Below, in pieces: positions 57,336-64,000 of a stretch of 64,000 nt of DNA. A model generated the notes under the pieces. The model worked only from the letters and a program-made list of their open reading frames with translations, was not told the origin of the DNA and did not search any database. The stretch covers positions 124,001-188,000 of the forward strand of contig NZ_JAIMIB010000004.1 of the NCBI RefSeq assembly GCF_019966515.1. Reading direction: 5' to 3'. Every line of letters begins with the position of its first letter. The stretch's first letter is position 1. Both the position numbers and the translations under genes were made by a program. The DNA comes from Roseovarius aestuarii. GTDB taxonomy: Bacteria; Pseudomonadota; Alphaproteobacteria; Rhodobacterales; Rhodobacteraceae.

Positions 57336-58135
57336 TGTCTGTTCTGATTGCAATTCCTGCGCGCTATGCTTCGACACGGTATCCGGGAAAGCCGCTGGTG
57401 GCGCTGACCGGGGCCACCGGTGAGGCCAAGTCGCTCATCCAGCGCTCGTGGGAAGCCGCTTGTCAGGTCAAGGGCGTCGAACGGGTTGTCGTTGCCACCG
57501 ACGATGATCGCATTTGCACGGCGTCAGAGGAATTCGGTGCGGAGGTGGTGATGACGTCGGAGACCTGCCAAAACGGCACCGAACGCTGCGCCGAGGCGCT
57601 GGAAAATCTGGGTGGCGGCTACGAGATCGTTGTCAACCTTCAGGGCGATGCACCGCTGACACCTCATTGGTTTGTCGAAGATCTTGTGAACGGTCTGAAG
57701 AACGACGCTGCGGCACAGGTTGCCACGCCGGTGTTGCGCTGTGATGGCCGGGCGCTGAACGGATTTCTGGAAGATCGCGCAAACGGACGGGTCGGTGGCA
57801 CGACGGCTGTTTTCGGACATGATCGTCATGCACTCTATTTCTCGAAAGAAGTGGTCCCCTATACCGGGCACAAATACGCGGATGAAGACGAAACACCCGT
57901 CTTTCATCATGTGGGTGTCTATGCGTATCGGCCGGCAGCGCTCAGAGATTACCGTGGATGGCGACCCGGCCCGATTGAAACGCTCGAAGGGCTTGAGCAA
58001 TTACGGTTTCTGGAAAACGGCCAATCGGTGCTTTGTGTTGAGGTCGAGGCACGAGGCAGACAGTTTTGGGAGTTGAACAATCCCGAAGACGTCCCACGTA
58101 TTCAGGCGATGATGAAAGAAATGGGGATGCCCTAA
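57335..58135 (+). CDS. kdsB: 3-deoxy-manno-octulosonate cytidylyltransferase
   Basis: 266 residues. IPARYASTRYPGKPL at the N-terminus and VNLQGDAPL are the CMP-Kdo synthetase signatures. It makes CMP-Kdo for lipopolysaccharide or Kdo-containing capsules. A UGAUG overlap with the cysQ stop implies coupled translation. Confidence 0.92.
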   Translation: MSVLIAIPARYASTRYPGKPLVALTGATGEAKSLIQRSWEAACQVKGVERVVVATDDDRICTASEEFGAEVVMTSETCQNGTERCAEALENLGGGYEIVVNLQGDAPLTPHWFVEDLVNGLKNDAAAQVATPVLRCDGRALNGFLEDRANGRVGGTTAVFGHDRHALYFSKEVVPYTGHKYADEDETPVFHHVGVYAYRPAALRDYRGWRPGPIETLEGLEQLRFLENGQSVLCVEVEARGRQFWELNNPEDVPRIQAMMKEMGMP

Positions 58136-58141
58136 GTCAAA

Positions 58142-58156
58142 ATATTAAGCTAATAT
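58142..58156. repeat. AT-rich inverted repeat after kdsB
   Basis: ATATTA, AGC, TAATAT just after the kdsB stop. Weak terminator or protein site. Confidence 0.3.
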
Positions 58157-58240
58157 GCGCAATAGTTCGCTGAAAGACAGGTCAGAGGCAAATAGCGGCA
58201 AGCAGAGACCAAAAATGTCCAACTTTGCCCCTAATCTTCA

Positions 58241-58259
58241 CACAAACATGCAGTTTGTG
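58241..58259. promoter_or_regulatory. Candidate operator upstream of galU
   Basis: CACAAAC, ATGCA, GTTTGTG: perfect 7-bp dyad with a 5-bp centre, 42 bp before the galU ATG. Shape and spacing are typical of a helix-turn-helix dimer site. Confidence 0.45.
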
Positions 58260-58300
58260 ATGTATGGTAATGAAATAGTTAGAGCATTGAGGAGCAGCCA

Positions 58301-59194
58301 ATGCGTAATAAAGTAACAAAAGCGATTTTTCCCGTGGCTGGGTTGGGAACGCGGTTTTTGCCGGCCACCAAATCAGTCCCAAAAGAGATTATGACATTAG
58401 TTGACCGGCCGCTTGTGCAATATGCGATTGATGAAGCGCGCGCGGCAGGCATTAAGGAATTCATTTTTGTGACATCGCGCGGCAAGGGCGCACTTGAAGA
58501 CTATTTCGACACGGCGCCACAGCTTGAGCAGGAATTGCGTCGCAAGGGCAAGGACGAGTTGCTGGAAATTCTCAAAGCCACGAATATGGACAGTGGCGAG
58601 ATTGCGTATATGCGCCAGCACAAGCCGCTTGGCCTGGGCCATGCGGTATGGTGCGCGCGTCGCCTGATCGCCAACGAACCCTTCGCGGTTATTTTGCCGG
58701 ATGACGTGATTGCTGCCGACAAACCCTGCCTGGCGCAGATGGTCGAGGCGTTTGAGGAAACCCAAAGCAATATCGTTGCGGCGATGGAAGTGCCCGAAGA
58801 CAAGGCATCGTCATATGGTATTCTCGACATCAAGGAAGATATGGGCGCGATCGTGTCAACCAAGGGTATGGTCGAAAAACCCGCCCCGGGCGAAGAGCCG
58901 TCCAACCTGGCGGTGATCGGTCGCTATATTCTGACGCCGACAGTGTTGCAGAAGCTGAACAAGAAACGTACCGGTGCGGGAGGCGAAATTCAGCTGACCG
59001 ACGCCATTTCCGACGCCCGCGAAGCAGGTGAAGAGGTATACGGCTTTCGTTTCAAAGGGCAACGTTTCGACTGCGGGTCTAAATCGGGGTTCCTGCAGGC
59101 GACGGTTGCCTTCGCGCTTGCTCGCAATGAATTGCGTGATGATTTGTGGGCTTATTTGAACGATGTGGTGCACTCGGAAAAAGCAGCGCAATAA
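58301..59194 (+). CDS. galU: UTP-glucose-1-phosphate uridylyltransferase
   Basis: 297 residues. The nucleotidyltransferase opening is VAGLGTRFLPATKSVPKEIM and the sugar-phosphate region ends EIQLTDAI. It makes UDP-glucose from UTP and glucose-1-phosphate. The start has TGAGGAG upstream. galE follows 17 bp later. Confidence 0.95.
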   Translation: MRNKVTKAIFPVAGLGTRFLPATKSVPKEIMTLVDRPLVQYAIDEARAAGIKEFIFVTSRGKGALEDYFDTAPQLEQELRRKGKDELLEILKATNMDSGEIAYMRQHKPLGLGHAVWCARRLIANEPFAVILPDDVIAADKPCLAQMVEAFEETQSNIVAAMEVPEDKASSYGILDIKEDMGAIVSTKGMVEKPAPGEEPSNLAVIGRYILTPTVLQKLNKKRTGAGGEIQLTDAISDAREAGEEVYGFRFKGQRFDCGSKSGFLQATVAFALARNELRDDLWAYLNDVVHSEKAAQ

Positions 59195-59211
59195 GATCCT
59201 GGGGGCATGGG

Positions 59212-60195
59212 TTGAGCAATATTCTTGTTACCGGCGGGGCCGGGTATATCGGCTCACATGCCTGCAAGGTTCTGAAAACCGCCGGATATACCCCCGTTAC
59301 CTTTGACAACCTGAGCACTGGTTGGGAGGAGGCCGTGAAATTCGGCCCCTTTGAGCAGGGCGACCTGACAGATCGTGCCCGGCTGGATCAGGTTTTCGCC
59401 AAGTATCAACCCGCCGCTGTTATGCATTTCGCCGCACTCACTCAGGTGGGTGAAAGTATCCGAGAGCCGGCGATTTACTGGCGTAACAATGTCGTGGGTT
59501 CACTGACTCTCTTAGAGGCGGCGGCGCAGGCGGGATGCCTGGATGTCGTGTTCTCATCGACCTGCGCGACCTATGGCGATCAGGACAATGTGGTGCTGGA
59601 TGAGAATTCTGCTCAGCATCCGGTCAATGCCTATGCGGCCAGCAAACGGGCAATCGAAGATATCCTGCGCGACTTTGAGATCGCCCATGACATGCGTCAT
59701 GTTATCTTTCGCTACTTCAACGTGGCCGGCGCCGACCCCGATGCCGAGGTTGGCGAGTTTCACCAGCCGGAAACGCATCTTATTCCGCTGATGCTGGATG
59801 CGGTCGATGGGCGGCGCGATGCGCTGACGATTTTCGGCACGGATTACGATACACCAGATGGGACCTGTATCCGCGACTATGTACATGTGTTGGATCTGGT
59901 GGACGCCCATGTGTTGGGTTTGAAATGGCTGGAAAATCGCAAGGGCAGCCGGGTCTTCAACCTTGGCACGGGCAGCGGTTTTTCCGTGCGCGAGGTTATT
60001 GACCAGTCGGGTGCTGTGACCAACCGCGCGGTGCCAATTGTCGAAGGGCCGCGTCGACCAGGCGATTGCACCAAACTGGTATCCGGCTCGACCCGGGCCG
60101 AGGCCGAGCTGGGCTGGCGCCCCAAAAGATCGACGATGAACCAGATGATCGCCGACGCCTGGCGATGGCATCAAACTGGACATTACGGCAAATAA
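59212..60195 (+). CDS. galE: UDP-glucose 4-epimerase
   Basis: 327 residues. NAD motif LVTGGAGYIGSHACKVL and the catalytic YAASK motif are present, with DGTCIRDYVHVLDL near the active site. It interconverts UDP-glucose and UDP-galactose. TTG at 59212 was chosen because it gives the canonical N-terminus; the ATG at 59206 is out of frame. Confidence 0.93.
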   Translation: MSNILVTGGAGYIGSHACKVLKTAGYTPVTFDNLSTGWEEAVKFGPFEQGDLTDRARLDQVFAKYQPAAVMHFAALTQVGESIREPAIYWRNNVVGSLTLLEAAAQAGCLDVVFSSTCATYGDQDNVVLDENSAQHPVNAYAASKRAIEDILRDFEIAHDMRHVIFRYFNVAGADPDAEVGEFHQPETHLIPLMLDAVDGRRDALTIFGTDYDTPDGTCIRDYVHVLDLVDAHVLGLKWLENRKGSRVFNLGTGSGFSVREVIDQSGAVTNRAVPIVEGPRRPGDCTKLVSGSTRAEAELGWRPKRSTMNQMIADAWRWHQTGHYGK

Positions 60196-60238
60196 CGCCG
60201 ATTCTGCCCATGAGGCAGAGATACGGGCGTTGAACCAT

Positions 60239-61261
60239 ATGGAACGGGTAAAGGAGCTGGCATTCGCCTACCGGCTGCGGTGGAAACGCCGGCGATTGCT
60301 GTTCCGGGCCTTCCGCAAGCGCCGTCAGTTGACACCCGTTATCGACCGAACCGCGCAGATCAACCGAAATGACATTCTTGCGGCATCGACCATGCGCAAT
60401 GAAATGCTACGCCTGCCCCATTTTCTGGACCATCACCGCAAGCTGGGGATCAACCATTTCCTGATTGTCGACAATGGCAGCGAGGACGGCACGCGTGATT
60501 ATCTGGCCGGGCAACCTGACGTATCGCTCTGGTCCACAGATCACAGCTATCGCCTGTCACGCTTTGGCGTTGACTGGCTGACCTGGCTGCAACTGCGTCA
60601 CGCCCACGGTCACTGGTGCCTGACGCTGGATGCGGATGAGATCTTTATCTATCCGCACCACGATACAAGGCCGTTACCGGCGCTTGTCGACTACCTGGAG
60701 CGGAACGACCGCAAATCCTTTGGCGCGCTGATGCTGGACATGTATCCCAAGGGCCCGCTGAGTGCGCAGGACTGTCCGTCCGGTGGCGACCCGTTTCGCA
60801 GCTTATGTTGGTTCGATGGCGGTAACTACACGATTACCCGCAAGCCTGATTTGCACAACCTCTGGATTCAGGGCGGCGCGCGCGCACGTTGTTTTTTTGC
60901 CGAAGCGCCCCGGCGGGCTCCGACCATGAGCAAGATGCCCCTGGTCAAGTGGCACCGGCGTTATGTCTATGTCAGCTCGACCCACTCGCTGCTGCCGCGA
61001 GTGCTGAACCATGTCTACGACGACCAGGGTGGCGAGATCACATCGGGCATCCTGCTGCATTCGAAATTCCTTCCTACGGCTCTGGCCAGATCAGCCGAGG
61101 AGAAAGAGCGGCGCGAGCACTTTGCCAATAGTGCGCTTTACGATGGCTATTACGACCAGCTGACATCCGACCCGGATTTGTGGTGCGAAAGATCAACAAA
61201 ACTGATCTCTTGGCGCCAGTTGGAGGCGATGGGATTGATGTCAAAGGGGAACTGGCTATGA
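60239..61261 (+). CDS. Family 2-type glycosyltransferase (paralogue A)
   Basis: About 340 residues. The GT-A fold motifs are FLIVDNGSEDGTRDYL and LDADEIFIY (DXD). It resembles the Glyco_tranf_2_4 group, which decorates surface polysaccharide. The gene after it is a clear paralogue, sharing the C-terminal MGLMSKGNW motif. ATG 60239 is used; TTG 60230 is equally possible. Confidence 0.83.
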   Translation: MERVKELAFAYRLRWKRRRLLFRAFRKRRQLTPVIDRTAQINRNDILAASTMRNEMLRLPHFLDHHRKLGINHFLIVDNGSEDGTRDYLAGQPDVSLWSTDHSYRLSRFGVDWLTWLQLRHAHGHWCLTLDADEIFIYPHHDTRPLPALVDYLERNDRKSFGALMLDMYPKGPLSAQDCPSGGDPFRSLCWFDGGNYTITRKPDLHNLWIQGGARARCFFAEAPRRAPTMSKMPLVKWHRRYVYVSSTHSLLPRVLNHVYDDQGGEITSGILLHSKFLPTALARSAEEKERREHFANSALYDGYYDQLTSDPDLWCERSTKLISWRQLEAMGLMSKGNWL

Positions 61262-61426
61262 ACTGGCGGTGCGACAGGCTGGGGGATCATCGTGGGTAAA
61301 CGCCGTTCAGGCCAGCATGGCACACGCACCCTGAGGTTCGCGGTTTCCGTGGCCACAAAAGGTTTGGTTAATTGTCTTTGTTTAAAAGTTGAACCGATTG
61401 CACGCTATGGGACGAAAGGGTAGCGA

Positions 61427-62437
61427 TTGAGCCTTTGGCAATCATACCGCATGCGGCTGCGGCGCAAACGGATCAAGATCCGCGCCTATCGCAAGCACTT
61501 TTCGCTCCGGCCGGTTGCTGACCGGACCGGTGTCATACGGCCGGGCGACATCCTTTTGTTCTGCACGTTCCGGGACGAGATGATCCGCCTGCCCTATTTC
61601 ATGCAATATTATCGCGATCTGGGCGTTTCGCATTTTCTGATGGTGGATAATGGCAGCGACGATGGCGGGCGCGAATATCTTGCAGGTCAGGATGATGTGT
61701 CGCTGTGGACCACACGCGCCAGCTACAAGGGGTCGCGTTTCGGTGTCGACTGGCTTAACTGGCTGCAGCAGAGGTATGCGCATGACCATTGGAGCCTGGT
61801 GGTGGATGCCGATGAGCTGTTTGTTTACCCGTTTTGCGATACCCGACCCATTCGCGCGCTGACCGATTGGCTTGATGTCTCTCAGGTGCGATCCTTTGGG
61901 GCGATGCTGCTGGACATGTATCCCAGGGGCCGGATCGATGCCGTGCCTTATCGGCAGGGCCAGAACCCGATCGAGGTTGCCAGCTGGTTCGATCCGGGCA
62001 ATTACATGATCGAAAAAAACAAGTTCTACGGCAATCTCTGGATACAGGGTGGTCCACGGGCGCGGGCATTCTTTCACGAGCAACCCAAGAAGGCGCCGGC
62101 GCTGAACAAGATACCGCTGGTCAAATGGAATCGGCGCTATGCCTATGTAAGCTCGACCCATATGTTGCTGCCGCGCGGTCTGAATCTGGTTTACGACGAA
62201 TGGGGGGGTGAACAGGCAAGCGGCGTGCTGCTACATGCCAAGTTTATCGACACTTTTACGGCAAAGGCGGACGAGGAACTGACCCGCAGACAGCATTACG
62301 CCTCGAGCGTGGAATACGAGGCCTATGCCGAACGGGTCAGCGGGGACCCAGAGCTTTGGTGCAAATGGTCGGAAAAGTATATAAACTGGCGTCAATTGGA
62401 AATCCTCGGACTGATGTCAAAGGGGAATTGGGCATGA
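61427..62437 (+). CDS. Family 2-type glycosyltransferase (paralogue B)
   Basis: 336 residues, clearly similar to paralogue A throughout (FLMVDNGSDDGGREYLAG, VVDADELFVYPF, SSTHMLLPRGLNLVYDEW). A probable tandem duplicate. TTG at 61427 has AAGGG six bases upstream. The next glycosyltransferase gene starts 16 bp after its stop. Confidence 0.83.
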   Translation: MSLWQSYRMRLRRKRIKIRAYRKHFSLRPVADRTGVIRPGDILLFCTFRDEMIRLPYFMQYYRDLGVSHFLMVDNGSDDGGREYLAGQDDVSLWTTRASYKGSRFGVDWLNWLQQRYAHDHWSLVVDADELFVYPFCDTRPIRALTDWLDVSQVRSFGAMLLDMYPRGRIDAVPYRQGQNPIEVASWFDPGNYMIEKNKFYGNLWIQGGPRARAFFHEQPKKAPALNKIPLVKWNRRYAYVSSTHMLLPRGLNLVYDEWGGEQASGVLLHAKFIDTFTAKADEELTRRQHYASSVEYEAYAERVSGDPELWCKWSEKYINWRQLEILGLMSKGNWA

Positions 62438-62453
62438 GGAAAGGGCAGCGAGC

Positions 62454-64000
62454 GTGAGTGTCGGGATCGTCATGCTGGTCCACACGGCCTTTAACCGCGC
62501 CGAGCAATTGGTGCGGCACTGGTCGGCGGTGGGCTGTCCGCTGGTGATCCATGTCGATAAGTTCGTCCCTCGCAAGGACTATAACAACTTCGTCCGGGCG
62601 CTGGCAGATGTTCCCGATGTCAGGTTCAGCGCGCGGCACCGCTGCGAATGGGGCACCTGGGGGCTGGTGGCGGCAACCCAAAGCGCGTCGCAGATGATGC
62701 TGGATGAGTTTCCTGATGTGCGCCATGTCTATCTGGCATCCGGGTCCTGCCTGCCGCTCAGGCCGGTACAGGAATTACTGGATTATCTCGAGGAACGCCC
62801 GCGCACCGACTTCATTGAATCGGCGACGACGTCTGATGTCCCCTGGACAATCGGAGGGCTGGATCAGGAACGGTTCACGATGCGGTTCCCGTTTTCCTGG
62901 CGCAATCAGAAGTACCTGTTCGATAAATACGTGGCACTGCAGCGTCTTATAGGTTTCAAACGAAAGATCCCCAACGGCATTGTGCCGCATATGGGCAGCC
63001 AGTGGTGGTGCCTGACAAGACAGACATTGTCGGCCATTCTGCAGGACCCCGAACGCGAGACATATGATCGTTATTTCAGCAAGGTCTGGATTCCTGACGA
63101 AAGCTACTTCCAGACGCTGGCAAGGCAATATTCGCGGCAGATCGAAAGTCGTTCACTCACCCTCTCGAAGTTCGATTATCAGGGCAAGCCGCATATTTTT
63201 TACGACGACCACCTGCAGCTGCTCCGTCGCTCGGATTGTTTCGTGGCGCGCAAAATCTGGCCCTTTGCCAACCGGCTTTACGAGGCTTTTCTGACCGATC
63301 CCTCCGGTGCTATGAAGCGGACGGAACCAAACCCCGGTAAGATCGACCGTATCTTTGCCAAAGCGGTCGAACGGCGCACGCGCGGTCGCGCAGGGCTTTA
63401 TATGCAAAGCCGCTTTCCGGTTGAAACACGCGAAAACGGACTGACCTGCGGGCAGTATTCTGTCTTTGAAGGGTTCAGTGATCTCTTCGAGAATTTTGAA
63501 CCCTGGCTGGCCAAGGTCACGGGTACAAGGGTGCACGGGCATCTTTTCGCACCGGAGCGTGCCGAGTTTTCCGATGGTCACACGGTGATGAACGGTGCGC
63601 TCAGTGATAACGCCACATTGCGCGACTATAACCCGCGCGCTTTTTTGGCCAACCTGATCTGGAACACACGCGGCGAGAGACAATGTTTCCAGTTCGGTCC
63701 GCGCGACAATCAGGCGATCGAATGGGATATCATAAAAGATCCCAACGCACAGGTTTCGGTGATCACCGGGGCCTGGGCGGTACCGCTGTTCCAGTCCAAC
63801 CGCAATTTCTCTGACCTGCGGCGCGAAGCGGCTTTGCTGCAGCAGATTGAAAGCAAGCATCTGGACGCGCTGCGCTCGTCCTGGACCAAGGCGCGTATCC
63901 GTATCTGGACAATGGCGGAATTTATCGAAGCTCCGATGGAGCCGCTGCAGACCATTATCGATGAAATCGGTCAACAGAATGTACGTGGTTTGTCGGAAGT
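62454..64000 (+). CDS. Core-2/I-branching-type (GT14-like) glycosyltransferase with C-terminal extension, 3' end outside window
   Basis: At least 515 codons open to the window edge, starting at GTG 62454 with AAAGGGC upstream. N-terminal VGIVMLVHTAFNRAEQLV and the VIHVDK motif, then VYLASGSCLPLRP, the GSQWWCLTR motif and WIPDESYFQT, match the Core-2/I-branching beta-1,6-GlcNAc-transferase fold. The part after residue ~300 has no motif I recognise; such extensions occur in Rhodobacterales homologues. Probable surface-polysaccharide branching enzyme. Confidence 0.83.
   Translation, partial: MSVGIVMLVHTAFNRAEQLVRHWSAVGCPLVIHVDKFVPRKDYNNFVRALADVPDVRFSARHRCEWGTWGLVAATQSASQMMLDEFPDVRHVYLASGSCLPLRPVQELLDYLEERPRTDFIESATTSDVPWTIGGLDQERFTMRFPFSWRNQKYLFDKYVALQRLIGFKRKIPNGIVPHMGSQWWCLTRQTLSAILQDPERETYDRYFSKVWIPDESYFQTLARQYSRQIESRSLTLSKFDYQGKPHIFYDDHLQLLRRSDCFVARKIWPFANRLYEAFLTDPSGAMKRTEPNPGKIDRIFAKAVERRTRGRAGLYMQSRFPVETRENGLTCGQYSVFEGFSDLFENFEPWLAKVTGTRVHGHLFAPERAEFSDGHTVMNGALSDNATLRDYNPRAFLANLIWNTRGERQCFQFGPRDNQAIEWDIIKDPNAQVSVITGAWAVPLFQSNRNFSDLRREAALLQQIESKHLDALRSSWTKARIRIWTMAEFIEAPMEPLQTIIDEIGQQNVRGLSE

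Noticed and set aside
1..64000. Mobile element or prophage
   Set aside because: No transposase, integrase, terminal repeat pair, att site or phage structural gene was seen on either strand.

Overview
The window looks like a chromosomal segment of a marine-type alphaproteobacterium of the order Rhodobacterales (Roseobacter/Rhodobacter lineage). The evidence is protein style and gene order: rimP-nusA-ylxR-infB, serB/serC-serA, dnaK-dnaJ, comF-grxC-nitrilase, ppiC-argJ-mutT beside secA, an Hsp33 gene next to a CCA-adding enzyme, and Rhodobacterales-style kinases and glycosyltransferases. Genes are GC-rich and packed, with many 1-4 bp overlaps. I found no rRNA, tRNA, CRISPR array, transposase or integrase. 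Most of the window is core chromosome. The accessory-looking parts are the 14.3-16.5 kb gap and kinase, one AT-rich gene at 31.7-32.2 kb, an acidic-repeat CAP gene at 54-55.2 kb and the polysaccharide region from 55.6 kb to the end.

Layout. 0-5.3 kb: the end of a SpoIIE-type phosphatase, a NUDIX hydrolase, then the overlapping run hslO, CoA-type NUDIX, cca and a TrmA-family RNA methyltransferase. 5.4-7.6 kb: cell-wall genes (two YkuD L,D-transpeptidases flanking a CAP lipoprotein) and a small membrane protein. 7.6-14.3 kb: hemH, an NDUFAF5-like methyltransferase, comF-grxC-nitrilase-marR, ubiG, a prolyl aminopeptidase and a double CDGSH iron-sulfur protein. 14.3-18.3 kb: a long gene-poor gap, an orphan Ser/Thr kinase, an NDUFA9-like reductase and uppP. 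18.5-25.4 kb: gltD and gltB split by two GFA-fold genes. 25.6-31.6 kb: a SnoaL-like protein, then rimP-nusA-ylxR-infB behind a probable attenuator. 31.6-40.4 kb: an AT-rich orphan gene, ppiC-argJ-mutT, secA, a secA-linked envelope protein and a PstS-like/OmpA fusion. 40.5-46 kb: radC, a methyltransferase, a flavodoxin, a MATE pump, two thioesterases and a MerR regulator. 46-50 kb: serB diverging from serC-serA, with a candidate serC leader RNA. 50-55.2 kb: dnaK-dnaJ behind a heat-shock-like promoter, alkB and the CAP repeat protein. 55.6-64 kb: an ABC-2 permease, cysQ, kdsB, galU, galE, two paralogous family-2 glycosyltransferases and a Core-2-type glycosyltransferase cut by the window end.

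How the genes fit together. kdsB, galU, galE, three glycosyltransferases and the permease form a surface-polysaccharide locus supplying CMP-Kdo, UDP-glucose and UDP-galactose. uppP recycles the lipid carrier. The L,D-transpeptidases and CAP proteins act in the envelope. Two proteins resemble mitochondrial complex I assembly or accessory factors (NDUFAF5, NDUFA9). hslO and dnaK each carry an upstream CTATAT-type element consistent with an RpoH regulon. I did not find an unambiguous new defence or mobile system. The least explained items are the split gltD/gltB locus, the AT-rich orphan gene, the kinase with its long upstream gap and candidate 59-codon ORF, the PstS-OmpA fusion downstream of secA, and the acidic-repeat CAP protein.
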